Numbered from the stretch's first letter, positions 23,590-32,624 are shown. The stretch: 44,893 nt of DNA from Nocardia carnea (GCF_029869215.1 NZ_JARWPM010000419.1:1-44893); one strand, 5' to 3'. The notes: a model not told the origin generated them from the sequence alone. Translations and numbers: made by a program.

Positions 23590-26500
23590 GTGATTCTGCT
23601 GCTGTCCACCTCCGATACCGACCTGCTCAGCGCGCGCGCCAGCGGCGCCGACTACCGCTGGGGCAATCCGGCCCGCCTGTTGGTGGAGGACCTGCCCGGC
23701 CTGCTCGACGGGGCGGAACTGGTGATCGTCCGGATCCTCGGCGGCAAACGGGCCTGGGAGGACGGGCTGGCCGCGCTGCGCGGCAGCGGGGTGCCGGTGG
23801 TGGCCGTGGGCGGGGAGATGGCGCCCGACGCCGAGCTGATGGAATGTTCGACGGTACCGGTCGGGGTGGCCTCGGACGCGCACAACTACCTGGCGGCCGG
23901 CGGCCCGCAGAATCTGCGGCAGCTGCACAACTTCCTGTCCGATACGGTCCTGCTGACCGGTCACGGGTTCGAACCGCCGGTGCAACTGCCCAGCTGGGGG
24001 CGGCTCGAGCGGATCGCCCGGGAGCCGGAGCCGGGCGCGCCGACCGTCGGTGTCGTCTACTACCGCGCACAGCATCTGGCGGGAAACACCGGGTACATCG
24101 ACGCACTGTGCACGGCGATCGAGGACGCCGGCGCGGTGCCGCTGCCGGTCTACTGCGCCTCATTGCGCACGGCGGAACCGGAACTGCTCGCGACACTGCG
24201 GCAAGCCGACGCCCTGGTGGTCACCGTGCTGGCGGCGGGCGGTAGCAAACCGGCCACCGCGTCGGCCGGTGGTGACGACGAGGCCTGGGATATCGGGGCG
24301 CTCGCCGAACTGGATGTACCGATTCTGCAGGGCCTGTGCCTGACCGGCGGGCGTGCCCAGTGGGAAGCCAACGACGACGGGCTGTCCCCGCTGGATGTCG
24401 CGACCCAGGTCGCGGTGCCCGAATTCGACGGGCGGATCATCACGGTGCCGTTCTCCTTCAAGGAGTTCGACGCCGACGGCCTCTCCTCCTATGTGCCCGA
24501 TCCGGAGCGCGCCGCGCGGGTCGCGGGGATCGCGGTCCGGCATGCCCGCCTGCGCTATATCCCCGCCGAACACAAACGTCTGGCGCTCATGCTGTCGGCC
24601 TATCCGACCAAACACGCCCGCATCGGTAACGCCGTCGGGCTGGACACGCCCGCCAGCGCGATCGCCCTGCTCGGCGAACTCCGCGCCGCCGGATACGATC
24701 TCGGCGCCCCCGACGAGGTCCCCGGCCTGGACGAGGGGGACGGCGACGCGCTCATGCACGCCCTCATCGCGGCCGGCGGCCAGGACCCCGACTGGCTCAC
24801 CGCCGAACAGCTGGAAGGCAACCCGATCCGGATCGGTGCCGACGTCTACACCGCCTGGTTCGGGACCCTGCCCGCGGGACTGCGGGAGGCGGTGGTCGAG
24901 GCGTGGGGCCCGCCGCCGGGCGAACTGTACGTGGACACCTCCGCCGATCCACGCGGCGAAATCGTCATTGCCGCCCTGCGTTTCGGCAATGTCGTGCTGA
25001 TGGTGCAGCCGCCGCGCGGATTCGGCGAGAACCCGGTCGCGATCTACCACGACCCCGATCTCCCGCCGAGCCATCACTACCTCGCCGCCTACCGCTGGCT
25101 GGCCACGGAGACCGAAGCGGGCGGCTTCGGTGCCGACGCCGTGGTGCACCTCGGCAAGCACGGCAATCTCGAGTGGCTGCCCGGTAAAACCCTGGGCATG
25201 TCGGCGGCCTGCGGCACCGACGCGGCGCTCGGCGATCTCCCGCTGATCTACCCGTTCCTGGTGAACGACCCGGGTGAGGGCACCCAGGCCAAACGTCGTG
25301 CGCACGCCACTCTGGTGGATCACCTGATCCCGCCGATGGCGCGGGCGGAGAGCTACGGCGATATTTCCCGGCTCGAACAACTCCTCGACGAGCACGCCAA
25401 TATCTCCGCGCTCGACCCGGCGAAACTGCCCGCCATCCGGCAGCAGATCTGGACCCTCATGCGCGCCGCGAAAATGGATCACGACCTCGGGCTGGCCGAG
25501 CGCCCGGACGAAGACTCCTTCGACGATATGCTGCTGCACGTCGACGGCTGGCTGTGCGAGATCAAGGATGTGCAGATCCGCGACGGCCTGCATATTCTCG
25601 GCCGCGCGCCGGCCGGTGAGAGCGAGGTGGACCTGGTCCTCGCGATGCTGCGGGCCCGGCAGCTGTGGGGCGGCGAGATGTCGGTACCCGGGTTGCGGGA
25701 AGCCCTGGGGCTCAGCGAAGCCGGCGGGGAATCGCGCGAACGGGTCGATGCCGTGGAGGCGCGGGCGCGGGAACTGCTGGTGGCGCTACAGGCCGAGCAG
25801 TGGTCACCGGCAGCTGTGGACGGATTGGTCGAGCGGTTCGCCGCGGATCTGTTCGGTGACACCGGCGGCGATCGTGACGCCGTGGCCTCGGTGCTGCGGT
25901 TCGCGGCAGCCGAAGTGGTGCCCCGGTTGCGCGGAACCGCCGTCGAAATCGAGCGCGTCCTGCACGCGCTGAACGGTGGTTTCATCCCGGCCGGCCCCAG
26001 CGGTTCGCCGCTACGGGGGCTCATCAACGTGCTGCCGACCGGCCGTAACTTCTACTCGGTCGACCCGAAGGCCGTACCGTCGCGGCTGGCCTGGGAAACC
26101 GGGCGGGCGATGGCCGATTCACTGCTGGAGCGGTATCTGGCCGACCACGGCGAATATCCGCGCTCGGTGGGTCTTTCCGTGTGGGGGACGTCCGCGATGC
26201 GCACCTCCGGCGACGATATCGCCGAGGTGCTGGCCCTGCTCGGCGTGCGCCCGGTCTGGGACGAGGCCAGCCGCCGCGTCACCACACTCGAGGTGATCGA
26301 CCTCGCGGAACTGGGCCGTCCGCGCATCGACGTCACCGTCCGGATCAGCGGTTTCTTCCGTGACGCCTTCCCGCACGTGCTGGCCCTGCTCGACGACGCC
26401 GTCCGCCTCGTCGCCGGCCTCGACGAACCTGCCGAATCGAATTACGTTCGCGCCCATGCGGTTTCGGACCTGGATGCGCACGGCGACGCACGCCGTGCGA

Positions 26501-27216
26501 CCATCCGGATCTTCGGGTCGAAACCCGGCACCTACGGCGCGGGCCTGCTGCAACTCATCGATTCCAAGAGCTGGCGCACCGACGACGATCTCGCGCAGGT
26601 CTACACCACCTGGGGCGGCTACGCCTACGGCCGCGATCTCGACGGCGCCCCCGCGGCCGACGATATGCGCACCGCCTACCGCCGGATCACGGTGGCCGCG
26701 AAGAACACCGATACCCGCGAACACGATATCGCCGATTCCGACGACTATTTCCAGTACCACGGCGGGATGGTAGCCACGGTCCGGGCACTCACCGGGAAGA
26801 ATCCCGAGGCCTATATCGGTGACAGCACGCGGCCGGATTCGGTGCGCACGCGCACTCTGTCGGAGGAAACCACCCGAGTCTTCCGGGCCCGGGTGGTGAA
26901 CCCGCGCTGGCTCGAGGCCATGCGCCGGCACGGCTACAAGGGCGCCTTCGAAATGGCGGCCACCGTGGACTACCTGTTCGGCTACGACGCCACCACCGAT
27001 GTGGTCGCCGACTGGATGTACGAGAAGCTCGCGGAAAGCTACGTTTTCGACGAGACGAACCGCAAATTCATGGAGCAGTCCAACCCGTGGGCGCTGCACG
27101 GTATCGCCGAACGTCTCCTGGAGGCCGCCGAACGCAAGCTGTGGGCCGAACCGGAATCGGCCACCCTCGACCGGCTCCGGCAGATCTATCTGGAAACCGA
27201 AGGCGAACTCGAATAG
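23590..27216 (+). CDS. cobN: Cobaltochelatase, CobN subunit
   Basis: Large ATP-dependent chelatase subunit that inserts cobalt into hydrogenobyrinate a,c-diamide, working with CobS/CobT-type AAA subunits (not in this window). 1208 residues, full length for actinobacteria. Recognisable stretches are VILLLSTSDTDLLSA at the N-terminus, VGVVYYRAQHLAGNTGYIDAL near 155, VVHLGKHGNLEWLPGK near 518 and VNPRWLEAMRRHGYKGAFEM near 1103. Start: GTG at 23590, with AGGAAGG seven bases upstream. Expression is under the cobalamin riboswitch, which closes a feedback loop on the pathway. A hairpin follows 20 bases after the stop. Confidence 0.96.
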   Translation: MILLLSTSDTDLLSARASGADYRWGNPARLLVEDLPGLLDGAELVIVRILGGKRAWEDGLAALRGSGVPVVAVGGEMAPDAELMECSTVPVGVASDAHNYLAAGGPQNLRQLHNFLSDTVLLTGHGFEPPVQLPSWGRLERIAREPEPGAPTVGVVYYRAQHLAGNTGYIDALCTAIEDAGAVPLPVYCASLRTAEPELLATLRQADALVVTVLAAGGSKPATASAGGDDEAWDIGALAELDVPILQGLCLTGGRAQWEANDDGLSPLDVATQVAVPEFDGRIITVPFSFKEFDADGLSSYVPDPERAARVAGIAVRHARLRYIPAEHKRLALMLSAYPTKHARIGNAVGLDTPASAIALLGELRAAGYDLGAPDEVPGLDEGDGDALMHALIAAGGQDPDWLTAEQLEGNPIRIGADVYTAWFGTLPAGLREAVVEAWGPPPGELYVDTSADPRGEIVIAALRFGNVVLMVQPPRGFGENPVAIYHDPDLPPSHHYLAAYRWLATETEAGGFGADAVVHLGKHGNLEWLPGKTLGMSAACGTDAALGDLPLIYPFLVNDPGEGTQAKRRAHATLVDHLIPPMARAESYGDISRLEQLLDEHANISALDPAKLPAIRQQIWTLMRAAKMDHDLGLAERPDEDSFDDMLLHVDGWLCEIKDVQIRDGLHILGRAPAGESEVDLVLAMLRARQLWGGEMSVPGLREALGLSEAGGESRERVDAVEARARELLVALQAEQWSPAAVDGLVERFAADLFGDTGGDRDAVASVLRFAAAEVVPRLRGTAVEIERVLHALNGGFIPAGPSGSPLRGLINVLPTGRNFYSVDPKAVPSRLAWETGRAMADSLLERYLADHGEYPRSVGLSVWGTSAMRTSGDDIAEVLALLGVRPVWDEASRRVTTLEVIDLAELGRPRIDVTVRISGFFRDAFPHVLALLDDAVRLVAGLDEPAESNYVRAHAVSDLDAHGDARRATIRIFGSKPGTYGAGLLQLIDSKSWRTDDDLAQVYTTWGGYAYGRDLDGAPAADDMRTAYRRITVAAKNTDTREHDIADSDDYFQYHGGMVATVRALTGKNPEAYIGDSTRPDSVRTRTLSEETTRVFRARVVNPRWLEAMRRHGYKGAFEMAATVDYLFGYDATTDVVADWMYEKLAESYVFDETNRKFMEQSNPWALHGIAERLLEAAERKLWAEPESATLDRLRQIYLETEGELE

Positions 27217-27235
27217 CGCCCGCTACCGGGGGCCG

Positions 27236-27250
27236 GCTCGGCGTCCGAGC
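27236..27250. terminator. Candidate bidirectional terminator after cobN
   Basis: GCTCGG and CCGAGC separated by CGT form a perfect six-pair hairpin between the convergent cobN and the secreted-protein gene. No U-tract follows, which is normal for high-GC actinobacteria. Confidence 0.45.
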
Positions 27251-27262
27251 GGGCCCTGCGGG

Positions 27263-27760
27263 TCAGAGGGTCCAGGCGCCCTGGACGTGGTTGTCGTTGG
27301 TGGCGAAGACGATTTGCTCAGGTTGCTGGTCTGCGGTGAGACCGAAGGCGAGCAGTCCGGTACGCGGTTGTCCCGGTTCGAGGAAACCGCCCGGGTACTC
27401 GCCCGGCACGCCGGTCAGTGGGTACACCATGTCACCGTTCGTGGTCACCAGGCGCAGGTCGACGGTCGGCAGGAAATAGGGTCGGCCCGCGGTCTGTTCG
27501 GCACTGAGTTCGTAGACCGCGACCGATCCGCCCTCCACGCGCGGCGCGACGTCGGCGGCTGCGGGGCGGACCGTAACCTTCATATGGCCGCCCGTGCGAA
27601 TGGGAAAGGTTGTACCCAGCGGGCCGGAGGCGACCGGTTCGGCGAGGACCGCGGCCGGTGGGCCCGGCTCCGCGGGGGTGGGCTCGGAAACGGCCGCACC
27701 GGCGAAGACCAGGGGCAGGACAACCGCTACGGCGGCCACGACGGTCTTTTTCATCCTCAT
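27263..27760 (-). CDS. Secreted beta-sandwich-like protein (possibly MPT63/DUF1942-like)
   Basis: Predicted exported protein of 165 residues with signal peptide MRMKKTVVAAVAVVLPLVF and a cleavage site near GAAVSEP. The mature part is beta-rich. The C-terminal pattern GGFLEPGQPRTGLLAFGL followed by IVFATNDN recalls the immunoglobulin-like MPT63 and DUF4352 families: an acidic Gly-Pro-Gly-Gln turn, then a strand ending in an Asn-rich tip. That resemblance is weak. Start: ATG at 27760 with GGAG upstream; an ATG two codons later is possible. Convergent with cobN. Confidence 0.75.
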   Translation of the reverse strand: MRMKKTVVAAVAVVLPLVFAGAAVSEPTPAEPGPPAAVLAEPVASGPLGTTFPIRTGGHMKVTVRPAAADVAPRVEGGSVAVYELSAEQTAGRPYFLPTVDLRLVTTNGDMVYPLTGVPGEYPGGFLEPGQPRTGLLAFGLTADQQPEQIVFATNDNHVQGAWTL

Positions 27761-27954
27761 CCTTCTCCGAAGTCTCGTATCACTCAACACCGGCAGTTGC
27801 GTCGTCGCAACAGGCGGGGCCGCGCTGTGCGGGCCGAGCCGTACTCGGCCTCCCGCGAGCCTAGGGGCGCCACGCCGCTGTGCCCAACCTGCGAGATCTT
27901 TGGTACCGAACCTGTGATATTCGATCTTGCCGAGACCGTACCGTGACCCCGTGG

Positions 27955-28734
27955 TCAGCCGTGCGCGGGGCCCGCGCTTTCCCGCGCCTCGGCGGTGGCG
28001 AATACTTCGCGGGCCGCATCGATGCGATCGGCGAGCACACGGGGGTCGGGCGAGATTCCTGTGATCAGCGGATCGATCTCACGCAGACCGGCCCGCTCGA
28101 GCAGGCGTTTCTCATTGGTAACCCATTCGCCGCGAGCCGCCAGGATCGCGTGCGCGGTCTGCATCGCCGCGGTGGCGAGCGCGCCGGCGGTTTCGGCGAC
28201 CCGCCCGTGCGGGGCGTGCGCGGACCGGGCATAGCGCAGGGTGAGGTCGGCCTGGCGGCGCCAGATCGCCGGCGCCACCGTGCGCATCGCGTCCGGGAAT
28301 CGGGGTTTCGGCAGGTCACCGCGCAGCACCCGGGAGACGGCGAGTTCACCCACCACCAAATAGGTGGGGATCCCCGCGAGGTGGAAGGCCAGCGGCTCCC
28401 AGCGGAACCGTCCCTGTTCCGCTTCGGACCATTCGTGTTCGACCACTGTCAGGTCGCGATAGTGCACATCGACGGCCCGGCCCTCGATCGTCAGCCAGGC
28501 GCCGCCGTTGAACACTCCGCCCCACGCACCGAGTTCGGAAACCTCCCCGTCCCAGCCGACCGCGCGCAACGATGCCGGGTCGAAGTGATCACGGTAGTAG
28601 AGCGCGAAGTCCCAGTCGCTGTCCGGGCGGTGCGTGCCCTGGGCCCGGGACCCACCGAGCGAGACGGCGACCACCTCGGGCAGGCCGGCGAGGCGGTCGG
28701 CGATATGGTCCACGAAATCGTCGTCGGTGCGCAC
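27955..28734 (-). CDS. Nucleotidyltransferase domain protein
   Basis: 259-residue protein with a pol-beta-type nucleotidyltransferase core: GGSRAQGTHRPDSDWDFALYY (Gly-Ser 28-29, Asp40, Asp42) and a third carboxylate at Asp89 in AVDVHYRDL. The C-terminal half is helical, as in aminoglycoside-nucleotidyltransferase-like proteins. It could modify a small molecule or a protein; resistance cannot be inferred from sequence alone. Start: GTG at 28734, with GGAAGG six bases upstream. An ATG at 28770 is in frame but lacks a ribosome-binding site. The 3' end of the tetR gene lies 89 bases upstream on the same strand. Confidence 0.85.
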   Translation of the reverse strand: MRTDDDFVDHIADRLAGLPEVVAVSLGGSRAQGTHRPDSDWDFALYYRDHFDPASLRAVGWDGEVSELGAWGGVFNGGAWLTIEGRAVDVHYRDLTVVEHEWSEAEQGRFRWEPLAFHLAGIPTYLVVGELAVSRVLRGDLPKPRFPDAMRTVAPAIWRRQADLTLRYARSAHAPHGRVAETAGALATAAMQTAHAILAARGEWVTNEKRLLERAGLREIDPLITGISPDPRVLADRIDAAREVFATAEARESAGPAHG

Positions 28735-28823
28735 GGAGTCCTTCCGGAGGGGTGTGGGCCGGACCGGCATGAGACGGTGCCCGCGAACCCGCGCATGCGT
28801 GCTCGGGACCATCCGCGGCCTGG

Positions 28824-29576
28824 TCAGGCCTGGTCGGTGACGTTCGGTTCGCCCGATACCGTATCGGCGCCGGGCCGGGCGCGCAGCCGGGTTTCCAGCC
28901 CGTCCAGCACACACATCAGCCCGAAGTCGAACCCGAGCGCCTGGCCGACCGTGGAATCCTCGGGCATCACGGTGTGGTAGTCGGCGCGCATCTCCGGATA
29001 CTCCGTGGCCAGCTCGTCCAGCATCCCGGCCACCTCCTGCTGCCGCACCGGGCCGCCGTGGGCCTTCTCCATGGCGATCACCGGAACGACCTGGCCGAGG
29101 ACGTAACTGTTCACCGTGCCCCCGGCGAGGTAGACGTCCAAGCCCTGGAAACCGGCGTCGGTGAACGTCCGGCGCAGCCGCTCACCGAGCCGGAACGCGC
29201 GCGGCCCCCAGCTCGGTAACTGGCCGATCAGGGCGGCTGCCCACGGATGCTTCAGCAGCACCGCCCGCAGGTTGTAGGCGTAGGTGGTGAGAGTTTCCCG
29301 GAGGCTGCCGGATCCGTCCAGCCCACCGCCGTCGTCGACCAGACCCCAGAACTCGTCGAGCGCGAGTTCGAGCAATTCGTCCTTGTTCGCCACATGCCAG
29401 TACAGGCTGGTGGCGCCGGCACCGAGGCGGGCGCCGAGTTTCCGCATGCTCAGCGCCGCCAGGCCTTCGGAATCGAGCAGGTCGATGGCGGCGCGCACGA
29501 TCTGGTCCCGGGTCAGGCCGGAGGTCCGGGGCTGCCGGGGTGCACGTGTCCATACCGAATCGAACGTCTTCGCCAC
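28824..29576 (-). CDS. TetR family repressor (Tet-repressor-like C-terminal domain)
   Basis: About 250 residues. The helix-turn-helix (about 25-70) contains LTRDQIVRAAIDLLDSEGLAALSMRKLGARLGAGATSLYWHVANKDELL. A TetR_C_1-type ligand domain follows to about 230. Start: GTG at 29576, with TAGGAT seven bases upstream, suggesting a leaderless message; an in-frame ATG at 29612 is the alternative. Divergent from a DHA2-type efflux pump, with two operators in the 55-base gap. This is the standard arrangement for a drug-responsive pump regulator. Confidence 0.91.
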   Translation of the reverse strand: MAKTFDSVWTRAPRQPRTSGLTRDQIVRAAIDLLDSEGLAALSMRKLGARLGAGATSLYWHVANKDELLELALDEFWGLVDDGGGLDGSGSLRETLTTYAYNLRAVLLKHPWAAALIGQLPSWGPRAFRLGERLRRTFTDAGFQGLDVYLAGGTVNSYVLGQVVPVIAMEKAHGGPVRQQEVAGMLDELATEYPEMRADYHTVMPEDSTVGQALGFDFGLMCVLDGLETRLRARPGADTVSGEPNVTDQA

Positions 29577-29616
29577 AGCGTCGATCCTAATGCCACTCGC
29601 ACGCCGTTCCATTTCG

Positions 29617-29652
29617 TCGTACAGTGTGCGAGTGGAATCGAACACTGTACGA
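29617..29652. promoter_or_regulatory. Twin TetR operators over the efflux pump start
   Basis: Two 15-base dyads of form TCGNACANTGTNCGA at 29617-29631 and 29638-29652, centres 21 bases apart (two helical turns). Together they form a larger inverted repeat with 11-base arms. They cover the TACAGT -10 box and the GTG start of the pump gene. A half-site CTCGCAC lies at 29597 nearer the tetR start. Confidence 0.75.
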
Positions 29653-31092
29653 GACCCGCGACGCTGGCTGATTCTCGCGGCGCTGTGCCTGTCCCTGCTG
29701 GTGCTGATGATCGACAGCACCGTGCTCAATATCGCGATCCCCTCGCTGATCCGGGAACTGGACGCCACCCCGGCCGATATCCAGTGGATCCTCGACTCCT
29801 ACGTCCTGGTCTTCGCCGGACTGCTGCTCACCGCCGGTAGCCTGTCGGACCGGTTCGGGCGCCGGCGGATGCTGATCCTCGGCCTGGTGGTGCTGGGGGT
29901 GGGCTCACTGGCCGCCGTGGTGGCGGCCGAACCGTGGCAGGTGATCGCCGCCCGCGCCGTCATGGGTGTCGGGGGCGCATTACTGATGCCGTCGACCCTG
30001 TCGATCCTGATGACCACCTTCGACGAAACCGAACGCCGGATGGCGCTCGCCGCCTGGTCCACGGTCTCTATCCTGGGGATCGTGGCCGGTCCCGTCCTCG
30101 GTGGGCTGCTGCTCGAGCAATTCTGGTGGGGGTCGGTGTTCCTACTGAACATTCCGGTGGCCGTCCTGGCGATCGCCGCCGCGCTCGTCCTCATGCCCGA
30201 GACCACCGGAGAGCAGCGCCCGGTAGACCTGGTCGGTGTGCTGCTGTCGATCCTCGCGCTGGGGTCCGCGGTCTACCTGATCATCGAGCGGGAGTGGAAC
30301 ATCCCTGTGCTGGTACTCGCCGTCGTCGCGGCGGGGGCCTTCGTGCTGTGGGAGCGGCGTCAGGAGCATCCGATGCTGCCGCTGGGTGTGTTCGCGAACC
30401 GCGATTTCACCGGCACCTGCGCGACGGTGCTGCTGATGGTGTTCGGGATGGGCGCGGTCATGCTCATGCTCACCCAGTATCTGCAGTTCGTCCTCGGCTA
30501 CGGCCCGATGAAGGCCGGCCTGGCACTGTTGCCGTATGCACTGGCCGGGGCGGTGTTCAACGGTCTCGGTGCCACCCTGGGCAAGAATCTGGCGAACAAA
30601 ACCCTCATCGTCTCCGGGTTGACGGTGATGGCCGTGGCGTTCGCCGTGCTCGCCGTGGGCGACGGATACCTGTGGGTACTGGTGAGCATGCTGATCATGG
30701 GTGTCGGCGGCGGTCTGGCCGGTCCGGCGGCCTATACGGCCATCATGAACGCGATTCCGCTGCGGCACGCGGGCGTGGGGTCGGCGCTCAACGACACCCT
30801 GCAGCAGGTGGGGCTGGCGCTGAGTATCGCGATCCTCGGCAGCGTGCTGGCCGGTGTTTTCACCGCGCGGATGCCCGAGAGCGCACCGGCACCGGCCCGT
30901 GAATCCCTCGGCGCGGCCTTCGAACTCGGCTATGCCGATATCGCGAAGACGGCTTTCACCGACGCGGTCGCGGTGGGCGCGTGGGTGAGCGCCGGCTTCA
31001 GCCTGGCGGCCGCGCTGGTCGGCGCGGTCCTGCTCCGGGCGCATCCGTCCTCGGCCCGCCCGGCCCCCGAACCCGTCGCGGTGCCGGACTGA
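29632..31092 (+). CDS. MFS drug efflux transporter, DHA2 (14-TMS) family
   Basis: 486 residues with about 14 hydrophobic helices, EmrB/QacA type, exporting drugs or metabolites by proton antiport. Motif C-like segments and the family signature DSTVLNIAIPSLIREL are at about 24-39, and motif A (GSLSDRFGRRRMLILG) is between helices 2 and 3. Start: GTG at 29632, which has TACAGT six bases upstream and no Shine-Dalgarno, so the transcript is probably leaderless. The start codon lies between the two TetR operators. A strong hairpin follows 30 bases after the stop. Confidence 0.94.
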   Translation: MESNTVRDPRRWLILAALCLSLLVLMIDSTVLNIAIPSLIRELDATPADIQWILDSYVLVFAGLLLTAGSLSDRFGRRRMLILGLVVLGVGSLAAVVAAEPWQVIAARAVMGVGGALLMPSTLSILMTTFDETERRMALAAWSTVSILGIVAGPVLGGLLLEQFWWGSVFLLNIPVAVLAIAAALVLMPETTGEQRPVDLVGVLLSILALGSAVYLIIEREWNIPVLVLAVVAAGAFVLWERRQEHPMLPLGVFANRDFTGTCATVLLMVFGMGAVMLMLTQYLQFVLGYGPMKAGLALLPYALAGAVFNGLGATLGKNLANKTLIVSGLTVMAVAFAVLAVGDGYLWVLVSMLIMGVGGGLAGPAAYTAIMNAIPLRHAGVGSALNDTLQQVGLALSIAILGSVLAGVFTARMPESAPAPARESLGAAFELGYADIAKTAFTDAVAVGAWVSAGFSLAAALVGAVLLRAHPSSARPAPEPVAVPD

Positions 31093-31122
31093 CCGCGGCC
31101 CCGGAATTCCGTACGGGTCGTC

Positions 31123-31152
31123 GAGCGGCCGGGCTTCCGGCCCGGGCCGCTC
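31123..31152. terminator. Bidirectional terminator hairpin
   Basis: GAGCGGCC (31123-31130) and GGCCGCTC (31145-31152) form an eight-pair stem with further inner pairs. It lies between the convergent MFS and SDR genes. No U-tract is seen. Confidence 0.55.
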
Positions 31153-31155
31153 CGG

Positions 31156-31980
31156 TCACCCGCGGCTTTCCGGGCTGACGTTCCGTTCGATCATCGCCGC
31201 CAGCCGGGCGATATCGTGGCGGTCGTGGTCGCCGGTGACCAGGGGTACCTGCCGGGCACCGCGGTAGGCGGCCCGGCCGGGTGCGGGATCATCGATCAGG
31301 CCGACGATCGGGCGGATCGCGGTGTCGGGACGTGCGCCCAGGAGGCGGCCCAGGACCGCTGCGGAGAGCTTCATCGCCGGGCCGACCGCGCCGGCAAAGC
31401 TGGTTCGGACGAGCCCGCTGGGACCCCAGGTCACATAGGAGAGACGGGGATCTGCCTCCGTGGCGAGGATGCCCAGGAGTTCGTTGGCGCGCCGCTGCTG
31501 CGCGTTCGCGCGCGTAAAGGTGAAGCCTTCGCGCATTCCCGGATCGTCGAAATCGATGGCGTCGGGGCGCGTGCCGGGAACCGAGGTATTCACCACGATG
31601 GGTCGTCCGGCCGCGCCGAGCCGGTCGGCCAGGCCCGTGACGAACAGGTACTTCGAGACGAAGAACAGCACCCAGGACGCCTCGTGGCCCTCGGTTGTCA
31701 TGTGACGTCGCTGCCGGATGAACGACGCCGCGAGCACCAGGGCATCGATCCGTTCGTGCTCGGCACGCAGCTGTTCGACCACCCGGCGGCTCTCGGCGAC
31801 CGAGGACAGATCGGCCGCGACGAACGTCGCCCGGCCGGGTGCTGCCGCGGTGGCGCACAGGGCTTCGAACTTCGCCCGGTCGCGCCCGATGGCAACGACA
31901 TGCTCACCCGCTCCCAGGTAGTGCCGGGCGAGTGCCGCGCCCATGCCGTCGGTGCCACCGGTGATCACGATCGTTCTCAT
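31156..31980 (-). CDS. SDR family NAD(P)-dependent oxidoreductase
   Basis: Short-chain dehydrogenase of 274 residues. The N-terminal Rossmann motif is TGGTDGMGAALARHY, with VVAIGRDRAKFEAL for the cofactor ribose and DLSSVAES for adenine. It is atypical in the active site: where Y-x3-K is expected the sequence has FTRANAQQRRANELLG, so the tyrosine is not evident, and catalysis may differ or be lost. NTSVPGTR supplies the serine strand. Start: ATG at 31980, with AGGAG upstream. Divergent from a TetR regulator over a TTCCGGAA operator, so probably induced by its ligand. Confidence 0.85.
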   Translation of the reverse strand: MRTIVITGGTDGMGAALARHYLGAGEHVVAIGRDRAKFEALCATAAAPGRATFVAADLSSVAESRRVVEQLRAEHERIDALVLAASFIRQRRHMTTEGHEASWVLFFVSKYLFVTGLADRLGAAGRPIVVNTSVPGTRPDAIDFDDPGMREGFTFTRANAQQRRANELLGILATEADPRLSYVTWGPSGLVRTSFAGAVGPAMKLSAAVLGRLLGARPDTAIRPIVGLIDDPAPGRAAYRGARQVPLVTGDHDRHDIARLAAMIERNVSPESRG

Positions 31981-31990
31981 CCACCCACTC

Positions 31991-32045
31991 CTGTTCCGGA
32001 ACACTCGTTCCGGAACAGCGTACCTCGAGCGGAACCGATGTTCCG
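31991..32045. promoter_or_regulatory. TetR operators with TTCCGGAA cores
   Basis: A perfect inverted repeat with 12-base arms CTGTTCCGGAAC (31991-32002) and GTTCCGGAACAG (32007-32018). A further dyad, CGGAAC-N4-GTTCCG, is at 32030-32045. All lie in the 83-base gap between the divergent SDR and tetR genes, covering both promoters. Confidence 0.75.
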
Positions 32046-32063
32046 GTTCGCTATTGTGGGGTA

Positions 32064-32624
32064 GTGGCAGCGGATCGGAAACAGCGGCGCGACGCCGCCG
32101 CCAACCGGGAACGGATACTGGCGGCCGCACGAGAAGCGCTGCGGGACAACGGCTTATCCGTGGACATGCGGGCAATAGCCGGCGCGGCGGGCGTCGGCAT
32201 CGGTACCCTCTACCGGCATTTTCCGACCCGGGACAGCCTGCTGACGGCTGTCACCGGCACCGATCTCGCCGCACTTGCGGGAGCGGTCCTCCCCGAGGGA
32301 ATGTCCGCGCTCGCCGGCCTGCGCGCGTTCTTCACGGCGGCCACCGATCAGCTCGTCGGTAATCAGGCGATGATCGACCTGCTGGCCGCCGGGCCGCCGT
32401 CGAACACCGACCTCGAACGGTGCCTGGCGCATCTCACCGAAATCGGGCACGAGGCCGTACGCCGCGCACGCACCGATCACACCCTCGGCCCCGATATCAC
32501 CGCCGGCGATATCGCCTATCAACTTCTCGGACTTCTCCGTATCGTCCAGCTGATACCCAGCACCGATACCGAGGCCCGTGCGCACCACATCGACCTCGTC
32601 CTCCGTGGACTGGCCGCAACCTGA
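32064..32624 (+). CDS. TetR family transcriptional regulator
   Basis: 186 residues. The helix-turn-helix at about 14-60 contains NRERILAAAREALRDNGL and GAAGVGIGTLYRHFPTRDSL. The C-terminal domain resembles the SbtR-like group (helical, no named ligand). Start: GTG at 32064, with TATTGT six bases upstream and no Shine-Dalgarno, so probably leaderless. Divergent from the SDR gene, which it most likely represses together with itself. It is followed by the tandem-repeat region. Confidence 0.9.
   Translation: MAADRKQRRDAAANRERILAAAREALRDNGLSVDMRAIAGAAGVGIGTLYRHFPTRDSLLTAVTGTDLAALAGAVLPEGMSALAGLRAFFTAATDQLVGNQAMIDLLAAGPPSNTDLERCLAHLTEIGHEAVRRARTDHTLGPDITAGDIAYQLLGLLRIVQLIPSTDTEARAHHIDLVLRGLAAT

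Noticed and set aside
24160..25593. 477-codon minus-strand frame inside cobN
   Set aside because: His/Gly/Arg-rich shadow frame; cobN is conserved over its full length here.
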